DNA of 64,000 nt from Martelella sp. HB161492 (lineage in GTDB: Bacteria > Pseudomonadota > Alphaproteobacteria > Rhizobiales > Rhizobiaceae): the NCBI RefSeq assembly GCF_013184775.1, contig NZ_JAATVV010000005.1, positions 186,001 through 250,000 of the forward strand. The letters run 5' to 3'. Every line of letters starts with the position of its first letter. Position 1 is the stretch's first letter. Shown here piece by piece: positions 43,780 through 53,348 of this stretch. The notes under the pieces were generated by a model. It saw nothing but the letters and a program-made list of their open reading frames with translations. It made no database searches and had not been told where the DNA came from. The position numbers and the translations under genes were made by a program.

Positions 43780-45396
43780 ATGAAAAACCGCTATCTTTTC
43801 GGTCTGGCTGGCGCCGCGATGCTGTGCCTTGCCGCCGGGTCCGCCTATAGTTTTGATGGCATGAGCGTTGAGGCGCCCAATTGCGACTATGGTGGGAAGA
43901 TCAAGTCGATCGTCGCAACGGATGAGCATACCGTGACCTTCACTATGTGCTCTCCTGACCCGGCCTTTGAGGCCAAGGCTGCTTTCGTAGTCTTCGGCAT
44001 CCAGCCGTCTGAGCATATTGCCGAGGCTGGCCCGAAGGGCGCATTGCTGGACGATCCGATCGGTACCGGTCCGTTCAAGCTGGAAAGCTGGAACCGCGGC
44101 GATTCCATCGTCATGACCCGCAACGATAACTACTGGGGTGACGAACCCGCCTACAAGACGCTGGTGATGCGCTGGAACGATTCGGGCGCCGGCCGTCTGA
44201 ACGAGCTGCGCGCCGGCACGGTCGACGAGATCACCAATATCAGCCCCGACGATTTCGATGGCGTCAAGGCCGATCCTGATCTGCAGTTCCTGCCGCAGCC
44301 CGCCCCGAACGTGCTCTATCTCGGCATGGTCAACACCTTCAAGCCATTCGACAATGTCAAGGTGCGTCAGGCCATTGCCATGGGCATTGACCGTCAGCGT
44401 ATCGTTGACAATTTCTATCCCGCCGGATCCGAGGTCGCGTCGCACTTCACGCCCTGCTCGCTGCCGAATGGCTGCGCCGGCGATGACTGGTATTCTTTCG
44501 ATCCCGATGCTGCCAAGAAGCTTCTTGCCGAGGCCGGCTATCCGGATGGCTTCAAGACCAAGATCTATTATCGCGATGTGTTCCGCTCCTATCTGCCGGA
44601 GCCGAGCGTGATTGCGGTCGAATTCCAGACTCAGCTGAAGCAGAATCTCGGCATTGATGCCGAAGTCGTGCCGATGGAGTCGGGTGAGTTCATCAGCCAG
44701 GCCAGCGCTGGCGCGCTCGACGGCTTCTTCCTCCTGGGCTGGGGTGCGGACTACCCGCATGTGACCAACTTCCTCGATTATCACTTCACCAAGGGCACCA
44801 AATCCTTCGGCGATGCCATCCCGGAAGTCTATGAGCCGCTGATCAAGGCCTCCACCATTGCCGATGTGGCCAAGGCCGAGCCGCTCTATGCCGAAGCCAA
44901 CAATGCGCTGAAGGAATTCGTTCCGATGGTGCCGATCGTTCATGGTGCCTCGGCCTATGCTGCCCGCGCCAATGTCAAGAACGCCATCGTCCGTCCCTTT
45001 GGTGCGCCGCGTCTGCAGGATGAGGATCCGGGCAAGGACACGCTGGTCTTCATGCAGAATGCCGAGCCGATCAGCCTTTACTGCGGTGATGAAACCGATG
45101 GTGAATCGCTTTCCGCCTGCACGCCGATCACCGAAGCCCTGTTCGATTACGCCAAGGACAGCGGCGAGATCGTTCCGGCTCTGGCAACCGCCTGCGATGC
45201 CAATGACGACTCGACGGTTTACACCTGCCATCTGCGCGAAGGCGTGAAATTCACGGATGGTTCGGATTTCGACGCCAATGACGTCGTTGCTTCTTGGGCC
45301 GCCGGTATCGATGCCTCCAATCCGGCCCATGTCGGCAATACCGGTGCCTTCGATTATTATACCTATCTCTGGGGCAGCTTGATGAACGCCAAGTAA
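43780..45396 (+). CDS. Peptide-type (family 5) ABC substrate-binding protein, circularly permuted
   Basis: A 538-residue receptor from the ATG at 43780 (GGAG upstream) with a Sec signal (about 1-24). The usual order of SBP_bac_5 is altered. After the signal it starts in what is normally the region near residue 130 (KIKSIVATDEHTVTFTM, 40-56), goes through GTGPFKLESWNRGDSIV, VRQAIAMGIDRQRIVDNFYP and the domain III region, and ends with what is normally the mature N-terminus: TLVFMQNAEPISLYCGDETD, ALFDYAKDSGEIVPALAT, then LREGVKFTDGSDFDANDVVA (about 418-538). The fold can still close because the termini are near each other. First gene of the peptide importer at 45463-49499. Confidence 0.85.
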   Translation: MKNRYLFGLAGAAMLCLAAGSAYSFDGMSVEAPNCDYGGKIKSIVATDEHTVTFTMCSPDPAFEAKAAFVVFGIQPSEHIAEAGPKGALLDDPIGTGPFKLESWNRGDSIVMTRNDNYWGDEPAYKTLVMRWNDSGAGRLNELRAGTVDEITNISPDDFDGVKADPDLQFLPQPAPNVLYLGMVNTFKPFDNVKVRQAIAMGIDRQRIVDNFYPAGSEVASHFTPCSLPNGCAGDDWYSFDPDAAKKLLAEAGYPDGFKTKIYYRDVFRSYLPEPSVIAVEFQTQLKQNLGIDAEVVPMESGEFISQASAGALDGFFLLGWGADYPHVTNFLDYHFTKGTKSFGDAIPEVYEPLIKASTIADVAKAEPLYAEANNALKEFVPMVPIVHGASAYAARANVKNAIVRPFGAPRLQDEDPGKDTLVFMQNAEPISLYCGDETDGESLSACTPITEALFDYAKDSGEIVPALATACDANDDSTVYTCHLREGVKFTDGSDFDANDVVASWAAGIDASNPAHVGNTGAFDYYTYLWGSLMNAK

Positions 45397-45462
45397 GGCG
45401 GATCACCTTGCGGGCGGGCGCGCGAAGCGTCCGCCCTTCTTCCATGAGATTTGAGAGTTCCC

Positions 45463-46542
45463 ATGCTTGGATATGCAGCCAAACGCGTGCTGGTCTCTGT
45501 CCCGGTGATATTCGGTATTCTCGTCGTCACCTTTGCGCTCGCCCGCCTTATTCCGGGTGATCCATGCCGCGCCATGCTTGGCGACAAGGTGTCCGACGAA
45601 ACCTGTGCCGTTTTCACCGTGCAATATGGCCTGGACAAGCCGATCACCACGCAGTTTCTCGTCTATGTCAACGACATAGCCCACGGCAATTTCGGCGAAT
45701 CCATTCGCTTTTCCCGTCCCGTGACCCAGATCATGATCGAGCGTCTGCCGATGACGATCGAACTGTCCCTGATGGCATTGTTTGTTGCCACCATTGTCGG
45801 GATCGGTCTCGGCATTCTGGCCGCAAGGCGTCATAATTCGGCAGCGGATGTCGGTACGATGATGCTGGCCAATGTCGGCATATCGATGCCGGTTTTCTGG
45901 CTTGGTCTGATGCTGGCCTATGTTTTCGGGGTGCTTCTGCGCGGTACGCCCTTCTGGCTGCCGCCATCGGGCCGGCTGTCGGCCGGTGTCAGCTCCGTGC
46001 CGTTCTACGAGGTCTGGCATCTGCAGTTCGTGGCCGGCTCCACCTGGGCAAAATTCCTCGAATTCCTCTCCAATCTCTACATTCTCAATGCGCTGGTGAC
46101 GGGCAACTGGCCGGTGTTCTGGGATGCGATCCGGCATATGATCCTGCCGGTGATCGCGCTTTCGACCATCCCCATGGCGGTGATCGCCCGGATCACCCGC
46201 TCGTCATTGCTCGATGTGCTGGGCCGCGATTACATCCGTACCGCCCGGGCCAAGGGCGTGCTGGAGCGCAAGGTGGTCCGCCGCCATGCACTTGGCAATG
46301 CGCTGCTGCCGGTCGTCACCATTCTTGGACTGCAGATGGGCGCGCTGCTCGGCGGGGCGGTTCTGACGGAAACCGTCTTCGGACTGGCCGGCGTCGGACG
46401 CATGCTGGTCGACGCCATTTTCGCGCGGGATTATCCGGTGGTTCAGGCTTTCACCGTGCTGATTGCGATTGCCTATGTGGTGATCAACCTGATCGTCGAT
46501 CTCTCCTACTCATATCTCGATCCGCGCCTCAGGCCGCAATAG
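45463..46542 (+). CDS. Peptide ABC transporter permease (DppB/OppB type)
   Basis: A 359-residue permease from the ATG at 45463; the TTG 12 nt upstream is less likely. It starts MLGYAAKRVLVSVPVIFGIL and has six hydrophobic segments, a periplasmic insert typical of DppB (about 45-95 and 160-225), and the EAA-like loop YIRTARAKGVLERKVVRRHALGNALLP in pieces. Part of the operon SBP-B-C-D-F. Confidence 0.92.
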   Translation: MLGYAAKRVLVSVPVIFGILVVTFALARLIPGDPCRAMLGDKVSDETCAVFTVQYGLDKPITTQFLVYVNDIAHGNFGESIRFSRPVTQIMIERLPMTIELSLMALFVATIVGIGLGILAARRHNSAADVGTMMLANVGISMPVFWLGLMLAYVFGVLLRGTPFWLPPSGRLSAGVSSVPFYEVWHLQFVAGSTWAKFLEFLSNLYILNALVTGNWPVFWDAIRHMILPVIALSTIPMAVIARITRSSLLDVLGRDYIRTARAKGVLERKVVRRHALGNALLPVVTILGLQMGALLGGAVLTETVFGLAGVGRMLVDAIFARDYPVVQAFTVLIAIAYVVINLIVDLSYSYLDPRLRPQ

Positions 46543-46550
46543 GACCCGTC

Positions 46551-47504
46551 ATGACACGTCTGAACAAGGTTTCCGCCGCCGTGGCGGACAATATCAGCGA
46601 AGAGGGTCTGATCGGCGATCCGGTTCCCCTGTGGAAGCAGACCTGGCTACGTCTGCTGCGAAAGCGTTCCGGCCAGATCGGCCTCGCCATTATCGGCATT
46701 CTTCTGCTCGTCGCCATTTTCGCGCCGGTAATCGCACCCTATGATCCGAACGAGGTTCTGATCGGCATTGAAAAGGTCAAGCGTCGCGAGCCGCCCTGTA
46801 TCCATCTTCTTGGCTGTCCGGCGGAACATCCCCAGCATTTGATGGGGATTGACGGCAATACCCGCGATTACTTCTCGCGTCTCGTCTATGGCTCACGCAT
46901 CAGCCTGATGATCGGTCTCACGACGGTGAGTGCGGCGCTGATTGTCGGCGTCTTTCTGGGTGCCATATCCGGCTATTTCGGTGGCTGGATCGACAATATC
47001 GTGATGCGGATCATGGATGTGATCCTGGGCTTCCCATCGCTGTTGCTGGCCATCGCCATTGTCGCGGTGCTGGGGCCGGGGATCGTCAACGCGCTGCTTG
47101 CGATATCGATTGTCTCGGTGCCAGCCTATGCGCGGGTGACACGCGCAAGCGTCCTGTCGGTGAAAACGCTTGATTTCGTTGCGGCGACCCGTGTGCTTGG
47201 CGGCAGCAAGTGGCGGATCCTCTTCCGCCGCGTCCTTCCCAATGCGCTGACGCCGATTGTGGTTCTGGCAACGCTCGGCATTGCAACGGCCATTCTCGAT
47301 GCTGCCGGTCTCTCCTTCCTTGGCCTCGGCGCGCAGCCGCCCATGGCTGAATGGGGAACCATGCTCGGAACGGAGCGCAACCAGATCTTCTCCGCACCGC
47401 ATCTGGTCTTCTTCCCGGGGCTGGCGATCATGATCACCGTGCTGGGCTTCAACCTACTGGGCGATGGTCTGCGTGATGCGCTTGACCCGCGCCTGAACAC
47501 GTGA
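46551..47504 (+). CDS. Peptide ABC transporter permease (DppC/OppC type)
   Basis: A 317-residue permease with a cytoplasmic N-terminal tail (about 1-40) and OppC_N motif RKRSGQIGLAIIGILLLVAIFAPVIAPYDPNE in pieces. The coupling loop is DFVAATRVLGGSKWRILFRRVLPN, followed by LSFLGLGAQPPMAEWGTML. Pairs with DppB. Spacing 8 bp each side. Confidence 0.93.
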   Translation: MTRLNKVSAAVADNISEEGLIGDPVPLWKQTWLRLLRKRSGQIGLAIIGILLLVAIFAPVIAPYDPNEVLIGIEKVKRREPPCIHLLGCPAEHPQHLMGIDGNTRDYFSRLVYGSRISLMIGLTTVSAALIVGVFLGAISGYFGGWIDNIVMRIMDVILGFPSLLLAIAIVAVLGPGIVNALLAISIVSVPAYARVTRASVLSVKTLDFVAATRVLGGSKWRILFRRVLPNALTPIVVLATLGIATAILDAAGLSFLGLGAQPPMAEWGTMLGTERNQIFSAPHLVFFPGLAIMITVLGFNLLGDGLRDALDPRLNT

Positions 47505-47511
47505 GGCGGAC

Positions 47512-48528
47512 ATGACAGGACCCATCCTAGATATTCGCAATCTGAGCACGGTTTTCGAAACGCGCGCCGGTACGGCGACGGCGGTGGACCGGGTCTCGAT
47601 CCGGCTCCAGGCCGGGGAGACCCTCTGCGTTGTCGGCGAAAGCGGCTGCGGCAAGTCGGTGACGGCCATGAGTATCATGGGGCTGGTCGCCTATCCCGGA
47701 AAGGTCGTCGGCGGCGAGATCCTGCTTGATGGCGATGATCTGACTGAGAAGTCGCCGGACGCGTTGAGCCGTATTCGCGGCAACCGCATTTCGATGATCT
47801 TTCAGGATCCGTCATCCTCGCTCAACCCGGTGCACACCGTTGGTGCCCAGATTGCCGAGGTCTTCATGCTGCACCAGAATATGGGCAAGCGCGAAGCAGC
47901 GGTGGCGGCCGAGAAGATGCTCGCCGATGTCGGCATTCCCGATGCGGCGCGTCGGATGAAGGCCTATCCGCATGAAATGTCCGGCGGCATGGCCCAGCGG
48001 GTGATGATAGCCATGGCGCTTGCCTGCCGGCCGGAGGTGCTGATCGCCGATGAACCAACCACGGCGCTGGACGTGACGATCCAGGCACAGATCCTCGATC
48101 TGATGCGTGACCTGCAGCGCGATTTCGGGACCGCAATCATCCTCATCACTCATGATCTCGGGGTCGTGGCTGAAATGGCGGACAATGTTGCGGTCATGTA
48201 TGCCGGCCAGGTGGTGGAATATGCCGATGTCCGCAGCCTGTTCAGGGCGCCGGAGCACCCCTATACCCAGGCGCTCCTGCGCTCCGTTCCGGTGATTGGC
48301 GAGGAAACCGAGGAACTGGAAGTGATCTCCGGGCGGGTGCCGCAACTGACGCAATTGCCGCCGGGCTGCCTGTTCTCACCGCGCTGCGCGGCCAGACAGC
48401 AGGAAAATGAACCACGCTGCGAGACAGAGCGGCCGCCGATTGTCGGGACCGGCGGGGGGCGCAGCTGTCGCTGCTGGCTCGTTGAGGGCGAGACGGACAT
48501 GGCCGGAAGTAAGGTGGAGCAGGCATGA
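47512..48528 (+). CDS. Peptide ABC transporter ATP-binding protein (DppD/OppD type)
   Basis: A 338-residue ATPase: Walker [10 protein letters not shown] (about 42-50), signature MSGGMAQRV (about 159-167), Walker [13 protein letters not shown]. The C-terminal oligopeptide_ABC domain has [18 protein letters not shown] with the four-cysteine iron-sulfur-like motif found in OppD/DppD. It overlaps the next ATPase by 4 bp. Confidence 0.93.
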   Translation: MTGPILDIRNLSTVFETRAGTATAVDRVSIRLQAGETLCVVGESGCGKSVTAMSIMGLVAYPGKVVGGEILLDGDDLTEKSPDALSRIRGNRISMIFQDPSSSLNPVHTVGAQIAEVFMLHQNMGKREAAVAAEKMLADVGIPDAARRMKAYPHEMSGGMAQRVMIAMALACRPEVLIADEPTTALDVTIQAQILDLMRDLQRDFGTAIILITHDLGVVAEMADNVAVMYAGQVVEYADVRSLFRAPEHPYTQALLRSVPVIGEETEELEVISGRVPQLTQLPPGCLFSPRCAARQQENEPRCETERPPIVGTGGGRSCRCWLVEGETDMAGSKVEQA

Positions 48529-49499
48529 CAACATTGCTCGAAGTCAACAATGTCACAATGAACTTCACCATCCGCGGCGGTCTGCTGCAAGGCGTCAAGG
48601 GGGAAGTGAAGGCGGTCAACAGTGTCAGCCTGGCGATCGAAAAGGGCCGCACCCTCGGCGTGGTGGGCGAGAGTGGCTGTGGCAAGTCGACACTGGCGCG
48701 CATCGTCGTTGGTCTGTTTCCGCCGAGTGAGGGCGAGATCCGTTTCGACGGGCGCCAGATCGCCAGCGCCGGCGGCCAGTCAGATGTCGATGTCAGCAAG
48801 CGGATCCAGATCATCTTTCAGGATCCCTATTCATCGCTCGATCCGCGTCAGCCGATCGGCAATTCCATTGCCGAGGGTCTGGTGATCCACGGTATCGGGG
48901 ACCGGCAGAGCCGCCGCAAGGCGGTACTCGATATCCTGCAACTGGTGGGCTTGCCGCCACAGGCAGCGGACCGCTATCCGCATGAATTTTCAGGTGGTCA
49001 GCGTCAGCGAATCGGGATCGCCCGCGCCCTTATCCTCGAACCGGAATTCGTCGTTTGCGACGAGCCGACCTCGGCACTTGATGTCTCGGTTCAGGCTCAG
49101 ATCCTCAATCTTCTGAAACGGCTGAAGAGCCAGCTGGATCTGACCTTGATGTTCATTTCGCACAATCTGGCGGTGGTGCAATATATCGCCGACGATGTTC
49201 TGGTCATGTATCTCGGCAATGCGGTTGAAATGGCACCCTCTGCGACGCTGTTTTCCAATCCGCGCCACCCCTATACGCGGGCGCTTCTGTCAGCGACGCC
49301 GATTGCCGATCCTGACCGGCGCGGTCAGCGCATCAAGCTTTCCGGGGAATTGCCGTCGCCGCTCAATCCACCGAGCGGCTGCCCGTTCCATCCGCGCTGT
49401 CCGCTGGCCAATGATCGCTGCAAAAGCGAGGCTCCGGCCATCATCGCGGCGGGTGAAAGCCGCGTGGCCTGCCACGCCGTTGAAGAAGGGCGGGACTGA
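48525..49499 (+). CDS. Peptide ABC transporter ATP-binding protein (DppF/OppF type)
   Basis: A 324-residue ATPase: Walker [10 protein letters not shown], signature FSGGQRQRIG, Walker B FVVCDEPTSALD, then HPYTRALLSATPI and the cysteine-rich tail CPFHPRCPLANDRC. Last gene of the importer; the GntR-type regulator gene is convergent, 40 bp beyond. Confidence 0.93.
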   Translation: MTTLLEVNNVTMNFTIRGGLLQGVKGEVKAVNSVSLAIEKGRTLGVVGESGCGKSTLARIVVGLFPPSEGEIRFDGRQIASAGGQSDVDVSKRIQIIFQDPYSSLDPRQPIGNSIAEGLVIHGIGDRQSRRKAVLDILQLVGLPPQAADRYPHEFSGGQRQRIGIARALILEPEFVVCDEPTSALDVSVQAQILNLLKRLKSQLDLTLMFISHNLAVVQYIADDVLVMYLGNAVEMAPSATLFSNPRHPYTRALLSATPIADPDRRGQRIKLSGELPSPLNPPSGCPFHPRCPLANDRCKSEAPAIIAAGESRVACHAVEEGRD

Positions 49500-49539
49500 T
49501 CCTGCCGGTACGGCAAAAGGGCGATGAAGGATGATGACC

Positions 49540-50283
49540 TCAGAGATCCGCCATCCGGCGGATTTCATCTTCGACACTGTCGATGATCTGGTCTATGGCC
49601 AGAACAGCGGCATCCGGGTCGCGGGCGGTGATCGCGTCCGAGAGATCGCGGTGCATGGGGAAGGAGGCGAGACCGAATTCCTTCTGGCCGAAAGGCGATT
49701 CCTTGGAGCGCTCCAGCACCTCGTCAAGGCGCTGAAGAATACGTCCGAACATCGGATTGGCTGAAGCATCATAGACGGCGGCATGGAAGTCGGCATCGGC
49801 CCGGCTCCACGGCTGGCCGGAGGCGACGAGATCAAGCAGGACATCGCATTTCTGCGCGATATCCCTGCTTTGTGCGGTGGATGCATTTTCTGCAGCCATG
49901 CGAACGACGGATTGTTCGAGCGCGCGACGCACCTGCATCAGCCGCAGCAATGCTTCGCCCTCGAGCCTGACACTGGTCGGCACGAAATCATGATAGGAGC
50001 GCACGCTGGCGGTCAGGTAGGTGCCGTCACCCTGCTTGCGCCGGATAATGCCGAGACCTTCCCAACGGTTCAGCGCTTCGCGCACGGTGGAGCGACCAAC
50101 GCCGCAACGTTCAGCAAGCGTCGTTTCCGGCGGCAGCCGGTCACCCACTTTCAGCCCTGCCTTCTCGACCATGTCGGCAAGTGCGTCGAGCACCTGCGCG
50201 CCGCGGGTTTTCCTGCCGATAGGTTCGATGTAGCGCGCTGCGCTTTCCTCACTGGTCACGTGGTCGTCCAATGCTCTTGTCAA
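49540..50283 (-). CDS. GntR family transcriptional regulator, FCD (FadR) subfamily
   Basis: A 247-residue regulator. The winged helix spans about 30-95 (LPPETTLAERCGVGRSTVREALNRWEGLGIIRRKQGDGTYL in pieces), and the all-helical FCD domain about 110-235 has the metal/ligand residues in ADADFHAAVYDAS and SFPMHRDLSDAI. The start at 50283 is a TTG; a TTG at codon 5 or GTG at codon 9 are alternatives. It is the last gene in line with the class V aminotransferase and second peptide operon. A matching operator precedes it at 50304. Confidence 0.9.
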   Translation of the reverse strand: MTRALDDHVTSEESAARYIEPIGRKTRGAQVLDALADMVEKAGLKVGDRLPPETTLAERCGVGRSTVREALNRWEGLGIIRRKQGDGTYLTASVRSYHDFVPTSVRLEGEALLRLMQVRRALEQSVVRMAAENASTAQSRDIAQKCDVLLDLVASGQPWSRADADFHAAVYDASANPMFGRILQRLDEVLERSKESPFGQKEFGLASFPMHRDLSDAITARDPDAAVLAIDQIIDSVEDEIRRMADL

Positions 50284-50303
50284 TCAGGCGCCCTATATGT
50301 CAG

Positions 50304-50314
50304 TTGTCGGACAA
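50304..50314. promoter_or_regulatory. FadR-type operator upstream of the GntR gene
   Basis: TTGTCGGACAA matches the FCD-subfamily consensus T.GT...AC.A at every fixed position and is palindromic. It lies 21 bp upstream of the regulator's start codon, so autoregulation is likely. Confidence 0.72.
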
Positions 50315-50341
50315 ACATACAAGCGCCTTGACATCCCTGTT

Positions 50342-51520
50342 TCAGAGCTTCAGGAGGACCTTGAGCGCATGTACGAGCGCTTCGGTCTGCTTCTGATTAT
50401 TGTAGCCCTGAACCGAAAGTCGGGCGATATGATGATCCTTCCAGCGGAAGACCGGGATCTCGATATTGTAATCGCTAATCAGCGTGTCGTGCACCCATTC
50501 CGGATCGCAGGGCGGGATCGGCATTGCCACCATTTGCGGTGCGCAGAACTGCGGCGCGCTGAGGGGACGAAGGCCAGTGACGGCAGCCATCTCAGCCGCC
50601 GTTGCCTGGGCCAGATCACGGCAGCGGCGCGCGACCTCGTTCCAGTCATTGGCATGGCGGAAGCGGATCGCCTCGACAACGGTCATCCAGGCGGAAGGAT
50701 CACGCGTGCCCTGCATTTCGAGACTGTCGATGAAGGGCGTGTTGCCGAACGGGCCGACCGCACCAGGCTTCTTGTTGTCCGCGGTCCAGCCATGGCTGAT
50801 CACCAGCGGATCGATCATCGTTTGCAAATCTGGACGGACATAGAGGAAGGCAGATCCCTTAGGCGCCATCATCCATTTGTGGCAGTTGCCGGCGTAAAAA
50901 TCGACGTCGAGCGCTTCTAGGTCCAGCGGGATATGGCCCGGCGTGTGGGCCCCGTCGATGACGGTCCATATACCGCGCCGCTTTGCTTCGGCAATGATGC
51001 TTTCGATCGGGAAGACCAGAGCCGTTGGCGAGGTGATATGGCTTAAGAACAGCACGCGGGTCCGTTCGCTCATGCCGTCAAGGACGGCAGCGGTGAAATC
51101 GACTTCACGGGTCAGCGGCAGCGGAACCGTGACGGATTTCACCACCGCGCCGGTGCGGCGGCAGACATAGGCCCAGGTCTTCTCGAGAGCGGCATATTCA
51201 TGATCCGTTGTCAGGATCTCATCGCCAGGTGCAAGCTTCAGCGACTGGGCAACAATATTCAGACCGGCCGTTGCATTGACGACGCCGACGACATTGTCGG
51301 CCGACGTGCCCAGTTCACCGGCCAGCGCCTCACGCGAATTGCGCATCCGCTCGACATAGCCGCGCTTGGGATCGAGAAAGGCGACCGGCTGGCTCTCGAG
51401 CAGACGCTGCCAGCTCTGCCAGGCTTCAAAGACCGGCCGCGGGCAGGCGCCATAGGAGCCGTGATTGAGGAAGACGACGGTTTCATCGAGGAGAAACTGA
51501 CGAGCGAGATTTTCGGACAA
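50342..51520 (-). CDS. Class V aminotransferase, isopenicillin-N epimerase-like
   Basis: A 392-residue PLP enzyme. The PLP lysine is K215 in NCHKWMMAPKGSAFL, and D189 in TVIDGAHTPG binds the pyridine nitrogen. The opening FLLDETVVFLNHGSYGACPR and later GTRDPSAWMTVVEAI are those of isopenicillin-N epimerase/ergothioneine lyase-like proteins. It starts 2 bp after the end of dppC and reads in the same operon as the second peptide importer. A C-S lyase, racemase or desulfurase acting on an imported peptide or amino acid derivative is plausible; the substrate is unknown. Confidence 0.87.
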   Translation of the reverse strand: MSENLARQFLLDETVVFLNHGSYGACPRPVFEAWQSWQRLLESQPVAFLDPKRGYVERMRNSREALAGELGTSADNVVGVVNATAGLNIVAQSLKLAPGDEILTTDHEYAALEKTWAYVCRRTGAVVKSVTVPLPLTREVDFTAAVLDGMSERTRVLFLSHITSPTALVFPIESIIAEAKRRGIWTVIDGAHTPGHIPLDLEALDVDFYAGNCHKWMMAPKGSAFLYVRPDLQTMIDPLVISHGWTADNKKPGAVGPFGNTPFIDSLEMQGTRDPSAWMTVVEAIRFRHANDWNEVARRCRDLAQATAAEMAAVTGLRPLSAPQFCAPQMVAMPIPPCDPEWVHDTLISDYNIEIPVFRWKDHHIARLSVQGYNNQKQTEALVHALKVLLKL

Positions 51521-51521
51521 C

Positions 51522-52412
51522 TCAGCGACCTTTCAAAGTGGGATCGAGTGCATCGCGTAGGCCATCGCCGAACAAGGTGGTCGCGAGAATGGCAAGTGCG
51601 AGGGCGGCGGTGGGGAAAACCGCCATGAACCAGTAGAAAAACATGAAATCCATACCGACATTGATCATCTGCCCCCAGCTTGGAACCGGCGGCGGAATGC
51701 CGATGCCGAGAAAGCTGAGGCTGGCCTCCAGCATCATGGCAAGCGGAATCGCCAGCACGAATCCAACGATGACCGAGGATATGGCATTCGGGATCAGATG
51801 GCGCCAGAGGATATACCACGACGAGGCGCCGAGTGCGTGCGCTGCCGTAACGAACTCCTTTTCGCGCAGGGCCTTCACCTGGGCCCGGACAAGGAGGCAG
51901 ACCTGAACCCAGCCGAACAGGGCGGCAATGAAAACAATGGTGGTAAAGCCGCCGCGGGTGATGGTGCCCAGAAGCAGCGCCGCCAGTAAGGGCGGAACCA
52001 CCGAAAACAGTTCGATCACACGCATGATGACCCAGTCGGTGCGACCGCCATAATAGCCGGCCAATGCCCCGAGCGGCAGGCCGATCGCCACCGCACCGGT
52101 CGCCGACAGGAAGCCGATGCTGAGGGAAACCCTGGCACCGTAGACAACGCGGGTGAACAGATCACGACCGAGATCATCGACACCGAACCAATGTTGGAAC
52201 GACGGAAAGGATAGGGCCTCCATCAGGAAGTCCTGGTCATTATAGCCCTGGCCCGTAATCACCGGCGCGAAGATGGCCGCGATGATGATGACCAGCAGGA
52301 TGATGCCAGAGAAAAGCGCACCCCGATTGGCGGCGAGACGGCGCCAGGCAAGAGAGAGTGGGCTCAGTTGGCGGTTGGCGTTTGAACCGGACACGACCCG
52401 AATATCGCTCAT
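51522..52412 (-). CDS. Peptide ABC transporter permease (DppC type, second operon)
   Basis: A 296-residue permease: OppC_N-like start SLAWRRLAANRGALFSGIIL, membrane segments, and coupling loop FVTAAHALGASSWYILWRHLIPN followed by ASLSFLGIGIPPPVPSWGQM. It overlaps dppB by 4 bp and is followed by the aminotransferase gene after 1 bp. Confidence 0.92.
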   Translation of the reverse strand: MSDIRVVSGSNANRQLSPLSLAWRRLAANRGALFSGIILLVIIIAAIFAPVITGQGYNDQDFLMEALSFPSFQHWFGVDDLGRDLFTRVVYGARVSLSIGFLSATGAVAIGLPLGALAGYYGGRTDWVIMRVIELFSVVPPLLAALLLGTITRGGFTTIVFIAALFGWVQVCLLVRAQVKALREKEFVTAAHALGASSWYILWRHLIPNAISSVIVGFVLAIPLAMMLEASLSFLGIGIPPPVPSWGQMINVGMDFMFFYWFMAVFPTAALALAILATTLFGDGLRDALDPTLKGR

Positions 52413-53338
52413 TTGCGGCCTCCGACGCGAATGCGCGGATTGATCAGCGCATAGACGATATCCGACAGCAGGAAGGAAAGGCAGAACAGCATGGTGATCA
52501 TCAGCATCAGGGCCATTTCCAGCGGATAGTCACGGGTCTCGATGCTTGACACGAAATAGGTGCCGAGGCCCGGCACGCGGAACATCGCTTCGACAAAGAT
52601 CGAACCGGTCGCCGTGCCGATGAACATCGGCAGGAAGACGGTTACCATCGGAATGGCAGAATTGCGCAGCACGTGCTGGAAAATGATCCGCCGTTCCGAA
52701 AGCCCCTTGGCGCGCAGCACGGTGACGAAGGGCTTGTTCAGCGTATCGAGCATGGCCGAGCGAGTGTAGCGGGAATAGGTCGCCATCGGAATGGCAGCAT
52801 AGGCTGCAATCGGCAGGATCCATTTCTTCGGTTCGCCCCAGCCCGAGGCCGGCAGCCAGTTGAGCCAGACGGCGAAGACGAGGATCAGCAGCATGGAGAT
52901 AACGAAGACCGGTACGGTGAGGCCGAGCGTTGCAACCGCCGAGGCGATGTAGTCGATCGGGCTGTTGCGTTTCAATGCCGCCGCCATGCCGAGCAGAATA
53001 CCGAGCGGTGCGCCGATCAGGACGCCGAGCCCGCCAAGGATCAGGCTTGGCGGCCAGGCGCGCGCCAGAAGCGCGATCACGGTTTCGCCCGGGCTTTGAT
53101 AGGGCACGCCGAAATCGAAATGCATGACGCCCTTCATATAGTTGAGATACTGCACATAGAGCGGTTTATCGAGGCCCAGTTCGGCCATCAGCTTGTCGCG
53201 TACTGCCTGTGACAGTGGCATGTCCTGCGCATCGAAGGGGCCGCCGGGAATGGAATGCATCATCAGGAAGATCAGAAGCGAGACGACAAAGAAGGTCAGG
53301 GCGATGGAGATGAGGCGGCGGAGGATATAAGTCAGCAT
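52409..53338 (-). CDS. Peptide ABC transporter permease (DppB type, second operon)
   Basis: A 309-residue permease from the ATG at 53338 (GGAG upstream); an upstream in-frame extension runs into the ATPase gene and is not needed. It begins MLTYILRRLISIALTFFVVS and has the GGPFDAQDMPLSQAVRDKLMAELGLDKPLYVQYLNY block in pieces, plus the coupling loop FVTVLRAKGLSERRIIFQHVLRN. Partner of the DppC at 51522. Confidence 0.92.
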   Translation of the reverse strand: MLTYILRRLISIALTFFVVSLLIFLMMHSIPGGPFDAQDMPLSQAVRDKLMAELGLDKPLYVQYLNYMKGVMHFDFGVPYQSPGETVIALLARAWPPSLILGGLGVLIGAPLGILLGMAAALKRNSPIDYIASAVATLGLTVPVFVISMLLILVFAVWLNWLPASGWGEPKKWILPIAAYAAIPMATYSRYTRSAMLDTLNKPFVTVLRAKGLSERRIIFQHVLRNSAIPMVTVFLPMFIGTATGSIFVEAMFRVPGLGTYFVSSIETRDYPLEMALMLMITMLFCLSFLLSDIVYALINPRIRVGGRK

Positions 53339-53348
53339 GGCGTTCTCC

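Noticed and set aside
43753-45330. 525-codon frame antisense to the permuted binding protein
   Set aside because: The plus strand has a signal peptide, ribosome-binding site and family motifs; the minus frame has none.
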